A stretch of 64,000 nt of DNA from Erythrobacter sp. SG61-1L (lineage in GTDB: Bacteria; Pseudomonadota; Alphaproteobacteria; Sphingomonadales; Sphingomonadaceae), in NCBI RefSeq assembly GCF_001305965.1, contig NZ_JXQC01000003.1:3248861-3312860 (forward strand). The letters are read 5' to 3'. Position numbers and translations under genes: made by a program. The notes under the pieces are model-generated. The model made no database searches, was not told where the DNA came from, and saw only the letters and a list, made by a program, of their open reading frames with translations. Positions 22,390 through 31,428 of this stretch are shown piece after piece. Numbering within the stretch: position 1 is the first letter of the stretch; every line of letters starts with the position of its first letter.

Positions 22390-23859
22390 ATGACCCCCCA
22401 AGGTGTGAATGTCCGCCATCCCGACAAGCTGTTCATCGGTGGCGAATGGGTCGCCGCGACGTCCGGCCGGATGATCGAGATCGTCAATCCGAACAGCGAG
22501 GAAGTGGTCGCCCGCGTTGCCGAAGCCGGTAATGAGGACATGGACCGCGCCGTCGCCGCCGCGCGCGACGCGTTCGATAACGGCCCCTGGCCCAATACCT
22601 CGCCCGCAGAACGCGGTGCGATGCTCAATCGCATGCTCGACCTGCTCGAACCGCGCGTGCCCGAACTGGCCGCCGCATGGACGGCGCAGGTCGGCGGCCT
22701 CGCCAGCTTCGCCCCCGTCATGCATGGCGGGGCACTTGCCGGTCTGCGCGGCATCGCTGCGCTGGGCGAGAGCTTCGAATGGGTCAGCAAGGCCAAGGGC
22801 CAGGTGGTGGACACCGTGATCCTCTCGCGCGAGCCGGTTGGTGTCGTCGCAGGGATCGCGCCGTGGAACGCGCCCTTCGGCATCATGGCCAACAAGGTGT
22901 TCTATTCGCTGATCGCGGGCTGCACCATCGTGATGAAGCCTTCGCCGGAAACCCCGCTGGAAGCCTATATCATCGCCGAAGCCGCCGAAGCCGCAGGCCT
23001 GCCTGCAGGTGTGGTGAACCTCGTGCCGTCCGAGCGTGAGGCAGCGGACCATCTGGTGCACAATGCGGGCATCGACAAGGTCAGCTTCACCGGCTCCACT
23101 GCCGCTGGCAAGCGCATTGCCGAAGTGTGCGGCAGCCGCATCGCGCGCTGCTCGCTCGAACTGGGCGGCAAGTCGGCGGCCATCGTGCGCGACGATTTCC
23201 CCATCGATGCGGCGGCAGCCATTCTGGGCAACACCATCACCGTGATGAGCGGGCAGGTCTGCGCCATGCTGAGCCGCGCCATCGTGACCAAGGACCGGCA
23301 TGACGAACTGGCGGAGGCCATCGCCAAGGTCATGCAGGGCGTGAAGATCGGCAATAGCGAAGACCCGGAAACCCAGCTCGGCCCGCTTGCCATGAAGCGT
23401 CAGCTTGAACGCGTCGAAATGTATATCGAGGAAGGCAAGAAGAGCGCCGATCTCGTCACCGGCGGCGGCCGTCCGGCCCATATGAACAAGGGCTATTTCA
23501 TCGAGCCGACCCTGTTCGCCAATGTCGATAACAAGAGCCGCATCGCGCAGGAGGAAATCTTCGGCCCGGTGCTGTGCCTCATCCCGGCAGAGGACGAGGA
23601 AGATGCGATCCGCATCGCCAATGAGAGCAATTACGGTCTCAACGGTTCCGTCTTCACCACCGATCCGCAGGCGGCCTACGATATTTCGCGCCGTATCCGC
23701 ACCGGCGTGATGGGCCAGAATGGCATGCGCATGGAGTTCGGGGCGCCCTTCGGCGGCTTCAAACAGTCCGGCATCGGGCGCGAAGGCGGCGAGGAAGGCC
23801 TGTGGCCCTATGTGGAAACCAAGACCATCCTGCTTGACGCGGCGCCCGCAACACTCTGA
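22390..23859 (+). CDS. Aldehyde dehydrogenase
   Basis: This 489-residue NAD(P)-dependent ALDH has the general base Glu257 (LELGGK), the catalytic Cys291 (SGQVCAM), the cofactor motif FTGSTAAG and the oxyanion-site Asn160 (PWNAPFG). A GGAGAG site precedes the ATG. Length is normal for the family. It probably oxidises the aldehyde made by the upstream quinohaemoprotein, or the aldehydes released by the lignostilbene-type oxygenase, to acids. A strong hairpin follows the stop. Confidence 0.93.
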   Translation: MTPQGVNVRHPDKLFIGGEWVAATSGRMIEIVNPNSEEVVARVAEAGNEDMDRAVAAARDAFDNGPWPNTSPAERGAMLNRMLDLLEPRVPELAAAWTAQVGGLASFAPVMHGGALAGLRGIAALGESFEWVSKAKGQVVDTVILSREPVGVVAGIAPWNAPFGIMANKVFYSLIAGCTIVMKPSPETPLEAYIIAEAAEAAGLPAGVVNLVPSEREAADHLVHNAGIDKVSFTGSTAAGKRIAEVCGSRIARCSLELGGKSAAIVRDDFPIDAAAAILGNTITVMSGQVCAMLSRAIVTKDRHDELAEAIAKVMQGVKIGNSEDPETQLGPLAMKRQLERVEMYIEEGKKSADLVTGGGRPAHMNKGYFIEPTLFANVDNKSRIAQEEIFGPVLCLIPAEDEEDAIRIANESNYGLNGSVFTTDPQAAYDISRRIRTGVMGQNGMRMEFGAPFGGFKQSGIGREGGEEGLWPYVETKTILLDAAPATL

Positions 23860-23917
23860 AAACGGAAAAGGACGGGCGGCGCCTGCCGATAGCGGCGCGT
23901 CGCCCCGATTTCCGTTT
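23860..23917 (+). terminator. Hairpin after aldehyde dehydrogenase gene
   Basis: AAACGGAAA (23860-23868) pairs with TTTCCGTTT (23909-23917), enclosing an inner GC-rich stem (GGGCG with CGCCC). It is placed right after the ALDH stop. No long T-run follows, so it may be an attenuator or 3'-end stabiliser rather than a full terminator. Confidence 0.5.
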
Positions 23918-23936
23918 AAGGGGGACAGGAGAGACC

Positions 23937-24302
23937 ATGTCGATTTTCGTTATCACGTTCGACGCGCGCAAGGCTGCGGACAAGCAGCATGACTATACCG
24001 CGTTCGCGAATGAGCTGAAGAAGCAGAAGTGCCTGCAGATCCAGCGCGGCACCTTCCTTGGCAGCTTCAACAACAGCGCCACACAGGTGCACAATCACTT
24101 CCGCAAGTTCGTGCACAAGGTGGACAGCCTGCTGGTGAACGAGATGGTGCAGAACTACGCCTATACGGGCGCGGCGAAGAACATCGCCAAGTGGCTGGAA
24201 CTCAATCCGCCGGCCAAGCTGGAAGTGGCCAAGGACGATGCAGCACCCGCTGCAAAGCCTGCCGCGAAGGCTGCGAAGAAGGCTCCGGCCAAGGTTGATT
24301 GA
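23937..24302 (+). CDS. SinR/Cas2-fold-like small protein with Lys/Ala tail
   Basis: The 121-residue protein begins MSIFVITFDARKAADKQHDYTAFANELKK, then RGTFLGSFNNSATQVHNHFRKFVHKVDSLLVNEM, and YTGAAKNIAKWLELNP. This strand-helix order, the DSLLVNEM strand and the tail helix resemble SinR-like relatives of the Cas2/VapD ferredoxin fold. The last 20 or so residues form a histone-like Ala-Lys-Pro tail, suggesting nucleic-acid binding. No CRISPR or cas1 is near. It has its own GGAGAG site and a strong terminator after it. The fold is inferred from pattern only; the function is unknown. Confidence 0.65.
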   Translation: MSIFVITFDARKAADKQHDYTAFANELKKQKCLQIQRGTFLGSFNNSATQVHNHFRKFVHKVDSLLVNEMVQNYAYTGAAKNIAKWLELNPPAKLEVAKDDAAPAAKPAAKAAKKAPAKVD

Positions 24303-24360
24303 TCGCCTGCGCGCTGACCGGAATTGCCGGTCTGCGCGTGTCAGCGTTGAAAAGTTCGAT

Positions 24361-24409
24361 GCCCCGCTGCCGGTCCGTCATGGACCCGGCAGCGGGGCAT
24401 TCGCTTTTT
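24361..24409 (+). terminator. Rho-independent terminator
   Basis: GCCCCGCTGCCGG (24361-24373) pairs with CCGGCAGCGGGGC (24386-24398), followed by ATTCGCTTTTT. It closes the SinR-like gene and touches the stop of the converging SnoaL-like gene. Confidence 0.9.
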
Positions 24410-24954
24410 CAGAGCTTCTTGTCGTTGGGGTCGATCTTGGGATCGCTCTTCAGCATCGGATCCCAGTGCTCGGCGATCTTGCCGTTCTCGATCCGGTAAA
24501 GGTCGAACCAGCTCGAATAATAGGTTTCGCCATTGGCGTCCTTTTCCGGGCGCACGAATGTGGTGGTGACGTAATCGCCCTCGGCCATCAGGTGGACCAG
24601 CGGCAGATCGAGCTTGTCCTTGATCTCGCGCACCGGGCGCGTGGCCTTCACGTAATCGACCAGTCCGGCCAGGCCCTGCCCGGCATTGGGATTGTGCTGG
24701 ATATAGCCATCGGCAATGTATTCATGCGCGCGGTCGGCAAGGCCCGCCTGCAGCACGATGCGATACATGTCGTAAACCAGCCGCTTGTTGGCAGCGAGCT
24801 TGGGATCGCTGCTGGCCAGCAGGGCTTCGTGGTCTTGCGCCACAACGGGTGCGGGTGCCTTCATTTGTTGTGCTGTCTCCTCTGCGGCGAGCGTATTATG
24901 TGAAGCTGTCAGCATCAGAACAGCAGCCGCCTGCATGATGAAACCTCTACGCAT
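24409..24954 (-). CDS. Secreted SnoaL-like protein, COG4922 type
   Basis: The protein has 181 residues from the ATG at 24954 (GGGAGAA upstream). A signal peptide is cleaved near LAA-EE (residue 24). The core has ADGYIQHNPNAGQGLAGLVDY and FDLYRIENGKIAEHWDPM, the same signature as the two cytoplasmic proteins at 339-728 and 2142-2531, but this one is exported to the periplasm. It is divergent from the TonB receptor 110 bp away, so it may act on the compound that receptor imports. The activity is unproven. Confidence 0.83.
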   Translation of the reverse strand: MRRGFIMQAAAVLMLTASHNTLAAEETAQQMKAPAPVVAQDHEALLASSDPKLAANKRLVYDMYRIVLQAGLADRAHEYIADGYIQHNPNAGQGLAGLVDYVKATRPVREIKDKLDLPLVHLMAEGDYVTTTFVRPEKDANGETYYSSWFDLYRIENGKIAEHWDPMLKSDPKIDPNDKKL

Positions 24955-25063
24955 CGCATTCTCCCTTGTTTCGTTCTTCCTGCCAGAGGTGGGGTGACGC
25001 GGCAAGATTGAGACGCTAAAGGGTGCGCCTGAATTGACTTTGTCCGAAACGGAAAACGAGAAG

Positions 25064-27121
25064 ATGAACATGAGGATCTGCCTGCTCGCCGGTGTCGCAA
25101 TCGCGGCCATTTCCACGCCCGCTTTCGCGCAGGACGACGCGAGCGACGAATTCGAAAACCCGCCTATCGTCGTGACCGGGCACGGGCTGGACGCCACACC
25201 TTCCACGATCGCCTATTCCACGGTGACGGTGGATCAGGAACAGCTTCAGTCCACGGCTTCCGGCCGGATCGAGGATGCACTGTCCAATGTTGCGGGCTTC
25301 CAGCAGTTCCGCCGGTCTGACAGCCGCTCGTCCAATCCCACGGCCCAGGGCGTGACCCTGCGCGCGCTGGGCGGCAATGCCAGCAGCCGCGCGCTGGTGC
25401 TGCTCGACGGCGTGCCGATGATCGACCCGTTCTTCGGCCATGTGCCGCTTTCGGCCCTGTCGCCCAACCAGCTGGAAATGATCCGCGTCACGCGCGGCGG
25501 CGGTTCCGGCCCCTTCGGCGCTGGCGCGCTGGCGGGCACGGTGGAGCTTGAAGGGATCGACGCGCGCGATCTCGGCCTGTTCCGGGGCGAGGCGCTGGTG
25601 AACGATCGCGGCGAAACGCAGCTGGAAGGCAGCCTTGCGCCCGAATGGGACAGCGGCTTTGCCGTGGTCAGCGGCCGCTGGGATCAGGGCGACGGTTTCT
25701 GGACCACGCCCAAGGATCAGCGCGTCGCCGCGTCTGTCCCGGCTGCCTATGAAAGCTGGTCCGCCAATGCGCGGGTGGTGCAGCAGCTTGGCGCCGACGT
25801 CAGCCTGCAGCTTCGTGGCCTTGCCTTCGAAGATAACCGCACCCTGCGCTTTGCCGGGGCGGATAATGCCACCAAGGGGCAGGATCTCTCGGTCCGCCTT
25901 GTCGGCCGGGGCGACTGGCAGTTCGATGTGCTGGCCTATGGCCAGTGGCGCAATTTCTCCAACATCGTGATTTCCTCCAGCACCTACAAGAAGACACTGG
26001 ATCAGGCCGATACGCCTGCCAGCGGCTTCGGCGGCAAGGTGGAAGTGCGCCCGCCCGTGGGCGGTGGCCACACGCTGCGGCTGGGTGCCGACTTCCGCCA
26101 GTCGGACGGTGACCTGACCGAATATCGCTACCTCGCCAGCGGCGCGGGCAATGGCAGCCGCTATGCGGGCGGCACCAATTCGGACCTCGGCCTGTTCGTT
26201 GAAGACGATTACACGCTCGGCCCCGTGCTGCTGACCGGCGGTGTGCGTGCGGACCGCTGGAGCATTCGCGACGGTTATCACCGCAATCTCAATGCAGCAG
26301 GCGGCGTGATCGAGGATTCGACCTATGCCGACCGGTCGGGCTGGGATTTCTCATGGCGCGTGGGCGCGACGATGGATGTCTCTCGCGGGGTGCGCATGCG
26401 TGCGGCGGCCTATACCGGCCTGCGCCTGCCTACGCTGAACGAGTTGTACCGTCCCTTCGTGGTCTTCCCCGTCACCACCTTTGCTAACGCAGACATGAGG
26501 AATGAACGGCTAGAAGGCTATGAGGCGGGTCTGGACTTCACGGCTGCCAAGGGTGTCGATCTGGCGCTGACCGTCTTCACCAACCGGGTCGAGAATGCCA
26601 TTGCCAACGTGACGCTGCACCCAGAGCTTTGCAAGGCGGCTCCGACCGTTTCCGGAAATTGTGACCGGCAGCGGCAGAATGTCGACGCAGTGAAGTCCAC
26701 CGGCGTCGAACTCGCCGCCAGCTTCGGCAGCGGCCCGGTGAAGTTCCAGGGCACTCTGGCCTATACTGACGCCAAGGTGGAAGGCAGCGGCGTGTCAGCC
26801 GCGCTTGATGGCAACCGCCCGGCGCAGACGCCCGACTTTGCCGCCAGCGCGACCGTGAGCTGGGAACCGAAGAAGGACTGGCGCTTCGCTGCGACGGTCC
26901 GCCATGTGGCCGACCAGTTCGAAGGCGATGACGAGACCGATGTGCTGCCCGCCGCGACCACCGTGGACCTGTTCGCGCAGGTTCCCGTGATCGAAAAGCT
27001 CAGCATCGTGCTGCGCGCCGAAAACCTGTTCGACGAGAAGGTGATTACCCGCAATCAGGCCGGTTCGATGGATCTCGGCGCGCCGCTGACCCTGTGGGGC
27101 GGGCTGCGGTACGGGTTCTGA
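25064..27121 (+). CDS. TonB-dependent outer-membrane receptor
   Basis: The protein has 685 residues from the ATG at 25064 (ATG 25070 is possible). The signal is cleaved near AFA-QD, and a TonB-box-like PPIVVTG follows. The plug domain has RIEDALSNVAGFQQFRRSDSRSSNPTAQGVTLRALGGN and VTRGGGSGPFGAGALAGTVEL. A 22-strand-type barrel ends LWGGLRYGF with a terminal Phe. It imports a scarce or bulky ligand through the outer membrane using TonB energy. The catabolic context suggests an aromatic dimer or glycoside rather than a siderophore (inference). Confidence 0.92.
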   Translation: MNMRICLLAGVAIAAISTPAFAQDDASDEFENPPIVVTGHGLDATPSTIAYSTVTVDQEQLQSTASGRIEDALSNVAGFQQFRRSDSRSSNPTAQGVTLRALGGNASSRALVLLDGVPMIDPFFGHVPLSALSPNQLEMIRVTRGGGSGPFGAGALAGTVELEGIDARDLGLFRGEALVNDRGETQLEGSLAPEWDSGFAVVSGRWDQGDGFWTTPKDQRVAASVPAAYESWSANARVVQQLGADVSLQLRGLAFEDNRTLRFAGADNATKGQDLSVRLVGRGDWQFDVLAYGQWRNFSNIVISSSTYKKTLDQADTPASGFGGKVEVRPPVGGGHTLRLGADFRQSDGDLTEYRYLASGAGNGSRYAGGTNSDLGLFVEDDYTLGPVLLTGGVRADRWSIRDGYHRNLNAAGGVIEDSTYADRSGWDFSWRVGATMDVSRGVRMRAAAYTGLRLPTLNELYRPFVVFPVTTFANADMRNERLEGYEAGLDFTAAKGVDLALTVFTNRVENAIANVTLHPELCKAAPTVSGNCDRQRQNVDAVKSTGVELAASFGSGPVKFQGTLAYTDAKVEGSGVSAALDGNRPAQTPDFAASATVSWEPKKDWRFAATVRHVADQFEGDDETDVLPAATTVDLFAQVPVIEKLSIVLRAENLFDEKVITRNQAGSMDLGAPLTLWGGLRYGF

Positions 27122-27127
27122 GGAAAT

Positions 27128-27275
27128 GATCCTCCCTGTGAGGCGCAGCCTCATGGGGAGGGGGACCGCGACACCGCAGGTGTCGGGGTGGAGGGGTAGT
27201 TACGCTATTACCCCTCCGTCACGCGCCTGCGGCGCGCGCCACCTCCCCATCCTGCTGCGCAGGACAGGGAGGATC
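27128..27275. repeat. Mosaic palindromic repeat with nested stems
   Basis: Outer arms GATCCTCCCTGT (27128-27139) and the exact complement (27264-27275) enclose several nested stems: ATGGGGAGG with CCTCCCCAT, CGACACC-GCA-GGTGTCG, and GGAGGGGTA with TACCCCTCC. It fills the gap between two converging genes and may end both transcripts. Similar composite palindromes occur widely in sphingomonads (from memory). Confidence 0.8.
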
Positions 27276-27280
27276 TTGCA

Positions 27281-28954
27281 TTACCCCTTCGAAATCACCG
27301 TTTCCTTCTCGGTGATGAATTCCACCAGCGCAGGCTGGCCGGCATCGATTGCGGCCAGGGCCCGCTTGAGGGCCGGGACGATTTCGCTCGCCTGCGTTAC
27401 GCGCTCCCCATGGCAGCCCAGCGAGCGGGCGAAAGCGGCGTAGTCGCCCGAAATATCGGTCGCGCGGTATTTCTCCGTCGCTTCGGGCATGATCGGAAGT
27501 TCGATCGCCATTGCTTCATTGTTGAGCAGGATGGACAGGATCGGGATACGATCACGCGCGGCGGTTTCCAGATCGGTGCCGGTGAAGCCGATGGCGGCAT
27601 CGCCCCACACATTGATGCACAACCTGTCAGGGCATGCGAGCCTTGCGCCCATCGCCAGCCCCAGCCCGTAGCCGAGCTGGGTAGATTTGCCCCAGCCGAT
27701 ATAGGAATGCGGCGTGGTGCTCTTCCAGAAGGGCACCAGCTGGTCGCGCGGGCTGCCGGCGTCATGCGTGATGATGACCTTGTCGACATCCACCGTCTGC
27801 TGCAGATCCCACAGCACGCGATAGGGAGAGAGCGGGGATGTCTCCTGCGTACATTTGGGCATCCACTTGGCCAGCCACTCGGCCTCCACGGTCTTGATCT
27901 TCGCGGCAATGGGCGCGCTGTCGCGCCGGTGCGGCACGCGGGATTTCACGGCATCGATCAGGGCGCGCAGGGTCAGCTTCGCATCCCCGATCAGCGCCAG
28001 TTCGCTGGGCACGGATTTGTCGATGTCCAGCGGGTCGAGCGTAGCATGGATCACCCGCTTGCCGGCCGGAATGGCAAGGCCGAAGGAAGTGGCGGTGAAG
28101 GAACAGCCGATCCCGAACAGCAGGTCGCATTCGTCCAGCCATTTGCGCACGCAGCCATTGATCCCGTTGCCGCCCGAACCGAGGGCGAGGGGGTGTGTCT
28201 CGTCGAAGGCGCTCTTGCCCGGCAGGCTGGTCATCACCGGGATGGCGAGATGTTCGGCCAGCTCGCGCAGCTCGTCATAGGCTTCGGACCAGTGAATGCC
28301 CTGTCCGGCATAGATCGCCGGATTATCGGCCGAAACCAGCGCATCCGCGGCCGTTTCGATATCGGAATGGACCGGCTGGCTCAGCGCCACCTTGCCGGGC
28401 ACGTAATCCATCGGCGCATCGAACTGCTGGTCGAGAATGTCATAGGGCAGTTCGATCACCACCGGCTGCGGGCGGCCATTGCGCAGCATGGCAAAGGCGC
28501 GGCGCATCACGGAGACCACGTCCTTGCCGCTGGTCAGCGGCTCGGCATGTTTGGCCACACTGGCCATGGAGCGGACCGAGTTGAAATTATACGGCACATA
28601 GGCCTGGCTCAGCGCATAGCCCTGCGGCATCACCAGCACCGGCACGCAATCGGCATAGGCCTGCGCTACGCCGCCAAAGGCGTTCTCCGCACCCGGGCCC
28701 TGCTGCATCACGAAGACGCCCATCTTCTCGCCCTTGGACATGCGGCTCATCGCGTCGGCCATGTGCAGGCCAGTGCGCTCCTGCCGCACGATCACGGTGC
28801 GAATGTCGATCCGGGCGGCAGCCTCAAGGATCTGGTTGCGCGGATAGCCGAAGACGATCTCCACCCCTTCGCGCTTCAGTACGGCCGCGATTGCGTCCGC
28901 TACTGTGCCGTTGGCGTGAACCTGCTGGCCTGCATTGCCCTTACCCGTTCTCAT
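27281..28954 (-). CDS. ThDP-dependent enzyme, acetolactate synthase-like
   Basis: This 557-residue protein has the three-domain layout of the acetolactate-synthase/benzoylformate-decarboxylase family. The N-terminal domain has the cofactor-activating Glu in VIVRQERTGLHMADAMSR. A middle domain follows, and the C-terminal ThDP/Mg site is WGDAAIGFTGTDLETA...ILLNN. The start follows GGGAGACGGT. No small regulatory subunit gene is near, arguing against valine/isoleucine synthesis. It more likely decarboxylates or cleaves a 2-oxoacid or acyl compound in the catabolic pathway. Confidence 0.85.
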   Translation of the reverse strand: MRTGKGNAGQQVHANGTVADAIAAVLKREGVEIVFGYPRNQILEAAARIDIRTVIVRQERTGLHMADAMSRMSKGEKMGVFVMQQGPGAENAFGGVAQAYADCVPVLVMPQGYALSQAYVPYNFNSVRSMASVAKHAEPLTSGKDVVSVMRRAFAMLRNGRPQPVVIELPYDILDQQFDAPMDYVPGKVALSQPVHSDIETAADALVSADNPAIYAGQGIHWSEAYDELRELAEHLAIPVMTSLPGKSAFDETHPLALGSGGNGINGCVRKWLDECDLLFGIGCSFTATSFGLAIPAGKRVIHATLDPLDIDKSVPSELALIGDAKLTLRALIDAVKSRVPHRRDSAPIAAKIKTVEAEWLAKWMPKCTQETSPLSPYRVLWDLQQTVDVDKVIITHDAGSPRDQLVPFWKSTTPHSYIGWGKSTQLGYGLGLAMGARLACPDRLCINVWGDAAIGFTGTDLETAARDRIPILSILLNNEAMAIELPIMPEATEKYRATDISGDYAAFARSLGCHGERVTQASEIVPALKRALAAIDAGQPALVEFITEKETVISKG

Positions 28955-29030
28955 ACCGTCTCCCGATTTATCGGAAGGCGGCTAAATCAAAAGCAGGTGG
29001 GGCGCAATCGAGCGAAACCGCGCAGTCCGC

Positions 29031-29555
29031 TCACTCCGGGTCGGCCAGGCCCCGGTCGAGCCGCTTCACCAGCTCCCCGCAATAGGCGGTTGCCTGATCC
29101 GTCTCTTCCGGGCTGAAGCCGTCGAGCAGGCGGAAGCGCCATTCATCAGCGATGGCGAAAACGTCTTTCAGCACAGCCTCGCCCTCGGGCGTAAGGCGCA
29201 GCAGCTTGGTGCGGCGGTCATTCGGGTCGGGCAGGCGTTCGACCAGCCCGTCCTTCTCCAGCGAATCGAGCATGCGAGTAAGTGTCGGCCCTTCGATCCG
29301 CAGGCGCTTGGCAATGTCGACCTGCGGGCTGAGCGGCGGGGAATTCAGGATCGCGGCCATCGCTTCCATGCGGGCAGCGCTCTGGTTGATCGGCCGCAGC
29401 TTCTCGTCCAGCAGCGAGCGCCAGCGGCGCGCGGCCAGCACAAGGGAGATGGTGAAGGAGATTTCGGGCGTGGCCGATCCCCGGCGATATGCTCCGAAAG
29501 AGCTATCATCGCCTTCCGGTTGTGCAGCTTCGCTGCCCGCCGATTTCGCCACCAT
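29031..29555 (-). CDS. MarR-family regulator
   Basis: The protein has 174 residues from the ATG at 29555. The winged HTH spans about residues 60-125: AILNSPPLSPQVDIAKRLRIEGPTLTRMLDSLEKDGLVERLPDPNDRRTKLLRLTPEG. It follows the GMC oxidoreductase gene on the same strand after a hairpin, and precedes the ThDP-enzyme gene by 76 bp on the same strand. It may control one or both, probably in response to an aromatic effector. It differs from the MarR at 9781-10293 in its N-terminal extension. Confidence 0.87.
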   Translation of the reverse strand: MVAKSAGSEAAQPEGDDSSFGAYRRGSATPEISFTISLVLAARRWRSLLDEKLRPINQSAARMEAMAAILNSPPLSPQVDIAKRLRIEGPTLTRMLDSLEKDGLVERLPDPNDRRTKLLRLTPEGEAVLKDVFAIADEWRFRLLDGFSPEETDQATAYCGELVKRLDRGLADPE

Positions 29556-29665
29556 CAATTTGCCCCGACCAGTCAATTACGATCCCGCCGGCGCCTGCGG
29601 CACCGGCCGTGTATTTCCCCCTATCGACTACACCATGCGGGTTTGTTGACGGAATGGCAATTTCC

Positions 29666-29703
29666 GAACGACCAGGAAGTGGAAAACTGGTTCCTGGTCG
29701 TTC
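29666..29703. terminator. Hairpin between GMC and MarR genes
   Basis: GAACGACCAGGAA (29666-29678) pairs perfectly with its complement at 29691-29703 around a 12-nt loop, 6 bp from the GMC stop. No T-run follows on the minus strand, so it may be a weak terminator or stabiliser. Confidence 0.45.
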
Positions 29704-29709
29704 CGCAGA

Positions 29710-31338
29710 TCAGTCCAGCCCGCGCAGGATATGGTCTGCGGCCTTGTCGCCGATCATGATCGAAGTGGCGTTGGTATTGCCCTGCGGGATCGTGGGCATG
29801 ACGGAAGCGTCCGCTACCCACAGCCCACGAATGCCGCGCACACGCAGATCTGCATCCAGCACGGCGTCGGGATCGCCATCGACGCCCATTTTGGCCGTGC
29901 CGACCGGGTGGAACATCGACATGGACGCCAACCGCACATACTCGCGCAGAGCCTCCTTGCTCTCGAAATCCGCACCGGGGCGGATTTCCTGCAGCACGTG
30001 GGAGGATATGGCCCGCTGGCGCATGATACGGCGGGCCAGCGCAATCCCTTCCACCAGTTGCTCCACATCGTCATCCCCGCCCAACAGCTGGTGTTCGATC
30101 ACCGGCGGGGCTGAAGGATCGGGCGCCCGCAGGCTGACCCGCCCGCGATGGCTGGGGCGCATCAGGCCGATGAAGGTGGCAACCGAGGATTCGGGCTTGA
30201 GCAGCACGTTGCCCTGCGGCGTCACTTCGAAGGAGAAAGCCGAAAAGGCCAGTTGCAAATTGGGCACGGGAAGGCCGGGCCTGCCGCGCACATAGGCCTG
30301 AGCATGGCCGATGCCGGTGGTCAGGGCGCCGCGGCCGCCCAGTGCGAAACGCAGCAGTTGCAGCGGCGCGCGCAGGCCATGAGCGTCGTTGTTCAACGTG
30401 GGCATGTCCACCGCGTTGATAAGATGCAGGCCGACATGATCCTGCAGATTGCCGCCCACTCCGGGCAGGTCGCACAGCACGTCGATGCCCATTTCACGTA
30501 AATGGGCCGCCGGGCCGATGCCCGACAGCATCAGCAGGCGCGGGGTATTGAGGGCGCCAGCCGAAAGCACCACGCCTTCGCGCGCGCTCAGGCTGTGGCG
30601 CTGGCCGCCACGCTGATAGGTGACGCCATGTGCCTTGCCATCTGCCACCTGGATGGAAAGCACTTCGGCCTCTGTCACTACATCGGGCTTGAGGCCCGAT
30701 CCCAACCCATCGAGATAGGCTGCCGCGCTGCAGCGCCAGCCGTTGCGCTGCGAAAGCTGGATATGGTCTACACCTTCGGCCAGTTCACCGTTGAGGTCGG
30801 GTGAACGATGCACGCCCGCTTCGCAGGCGGCGTCGATCCACTTGTCCGTCACGCCATAGTTGCTGCGGCATTCGGAAACCGCGATCGGGCCGCCAGTGCC
30901 GCGCCACTTGTCCGCGCCGCGTTCATTATCTTCCAGCCGCCTGAAATAGGGCAGGCAGGATTCATGATCCCACCCGGCGGCACCCAGTTGCGCCCAGCGA
31001 TCGTAATCCCAGGCATGGCCGCGGATGAACATCATCCCGTTGATGGCGCTGCCGCCGCCAAGGCGCTTGCCTGCAGGCCAGGGACTTGGGCGGCCGCCCA
31101 CGGACGGATCCGGCTCGCTGAAATAGCACCAGTCGAACTCCGGGTTCTGGACCAGCTTGCCCATCAGCGCGGGCACGCGCGCGCGGATGTCACGGGCATC
31201 CTTGCCCGCTTCCAGCAGGACAACACGTTTTCCGGCTTCGGCCAGTCGGCCCGCGACAGCGCAGCCCGCAGAACCGCCGCCGATCACGATCAGATCGGTC
31301 TCCACACTCAATGCTCCCCCTTTGAGTGCGGAGAACAT
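29710..31338 (-). CDS. GMC-family FAD oxidoreductase
   Basis: The protein has 542 residues from the ATG at 31338. A GGGGGAG lies inside this start, so the GTG at 31305 or TTG at 31311 may be the true start. The FAD motif is LIVIGGGSAGCAVAGRLAEAGKRVVLLEAG. GMC signature 1 (GKRLGGGSAINGMMFIRGH), signature 2 (GALNTPRLLMLSGIG) and the C-terminal active site (MFHPVGTAKMG; PQGNTNATSIMIG) are complete. It resembles choline/alcohol dehydrogenases and should oxidise a primary alcohol to an aldehyde; some sphingomonad GMC enzymes oxidise lignin-dimer side chains (from memory). Confidence 0.92.
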   Translation of the reverse strand: MFSALKGGALSVETDLIVIGGGSAGCAVAGRLAEAGKRVVLLEAGKDARDIRARVPALMGKLVQNPEFDWCYFSEPDPSVGGRPSPWPAGKRLGGGSAINGMMFIRGHAWDYDRWAQLGAAGWDHESCLPYFRRLEDNERGADKWRGTGGPIAVSECRSNYGVTDKWIDAACEAGVHRSPDLNGELAEGVDHIQLSQRNGWRCSAAAYLDGLGSGLKPDVVTEAEVLSIQVADGKAHGVTYQRGGQRHSLSAREGVVLSAGALNTPRLLMLSGIGPAAHLREMGIDVLCDLPGVGGNLQDHVGLHLINAVDMPTLNNDAHGLRAPLQLLRFALGGRGALTTGIGHAQAYVRGRPGLPVPNLQLAFSAFSFEVTPQGNVLLKPESSVATFIGLMRPSHRGRVSLRAPDPSAPPVIEHQLLGGDDDVEQLVEGIALARRIMRQRAISSHVLQEIRPGADFESKEALREYVRLASMSMFHPVGTAKMGVDGDPDAVLDADLRVRGIRGLWVADASVMPTIPQGNTNATSIMIGDKAADHILRGLD

Positions 31339-31428
31339 GCCAGCGCCACTGTGCTTTCAGCAAGCGAAGAATTTGAAAACAGGTGGTTTTTCAGAACCTT
31401 TCCGATCTTGGGACAGTTTTTTCGGGTG

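Noticed and set aside
21510-23481. Large minus-strand frames opposite the PQQ dehydrogenase and aldehyde dehydrogenase genes
   Set aside because: The sense strand encodes complete, motif-bearing enzymes; the antisense products have no recognisable domain.
23937-24302. CRISPR-Cas system suggested by a Cas2-like fold
   Set aside because: No repeat-spacer array, cas1 or effector gene is present; the protein fits SinR-like solitary relatives better.
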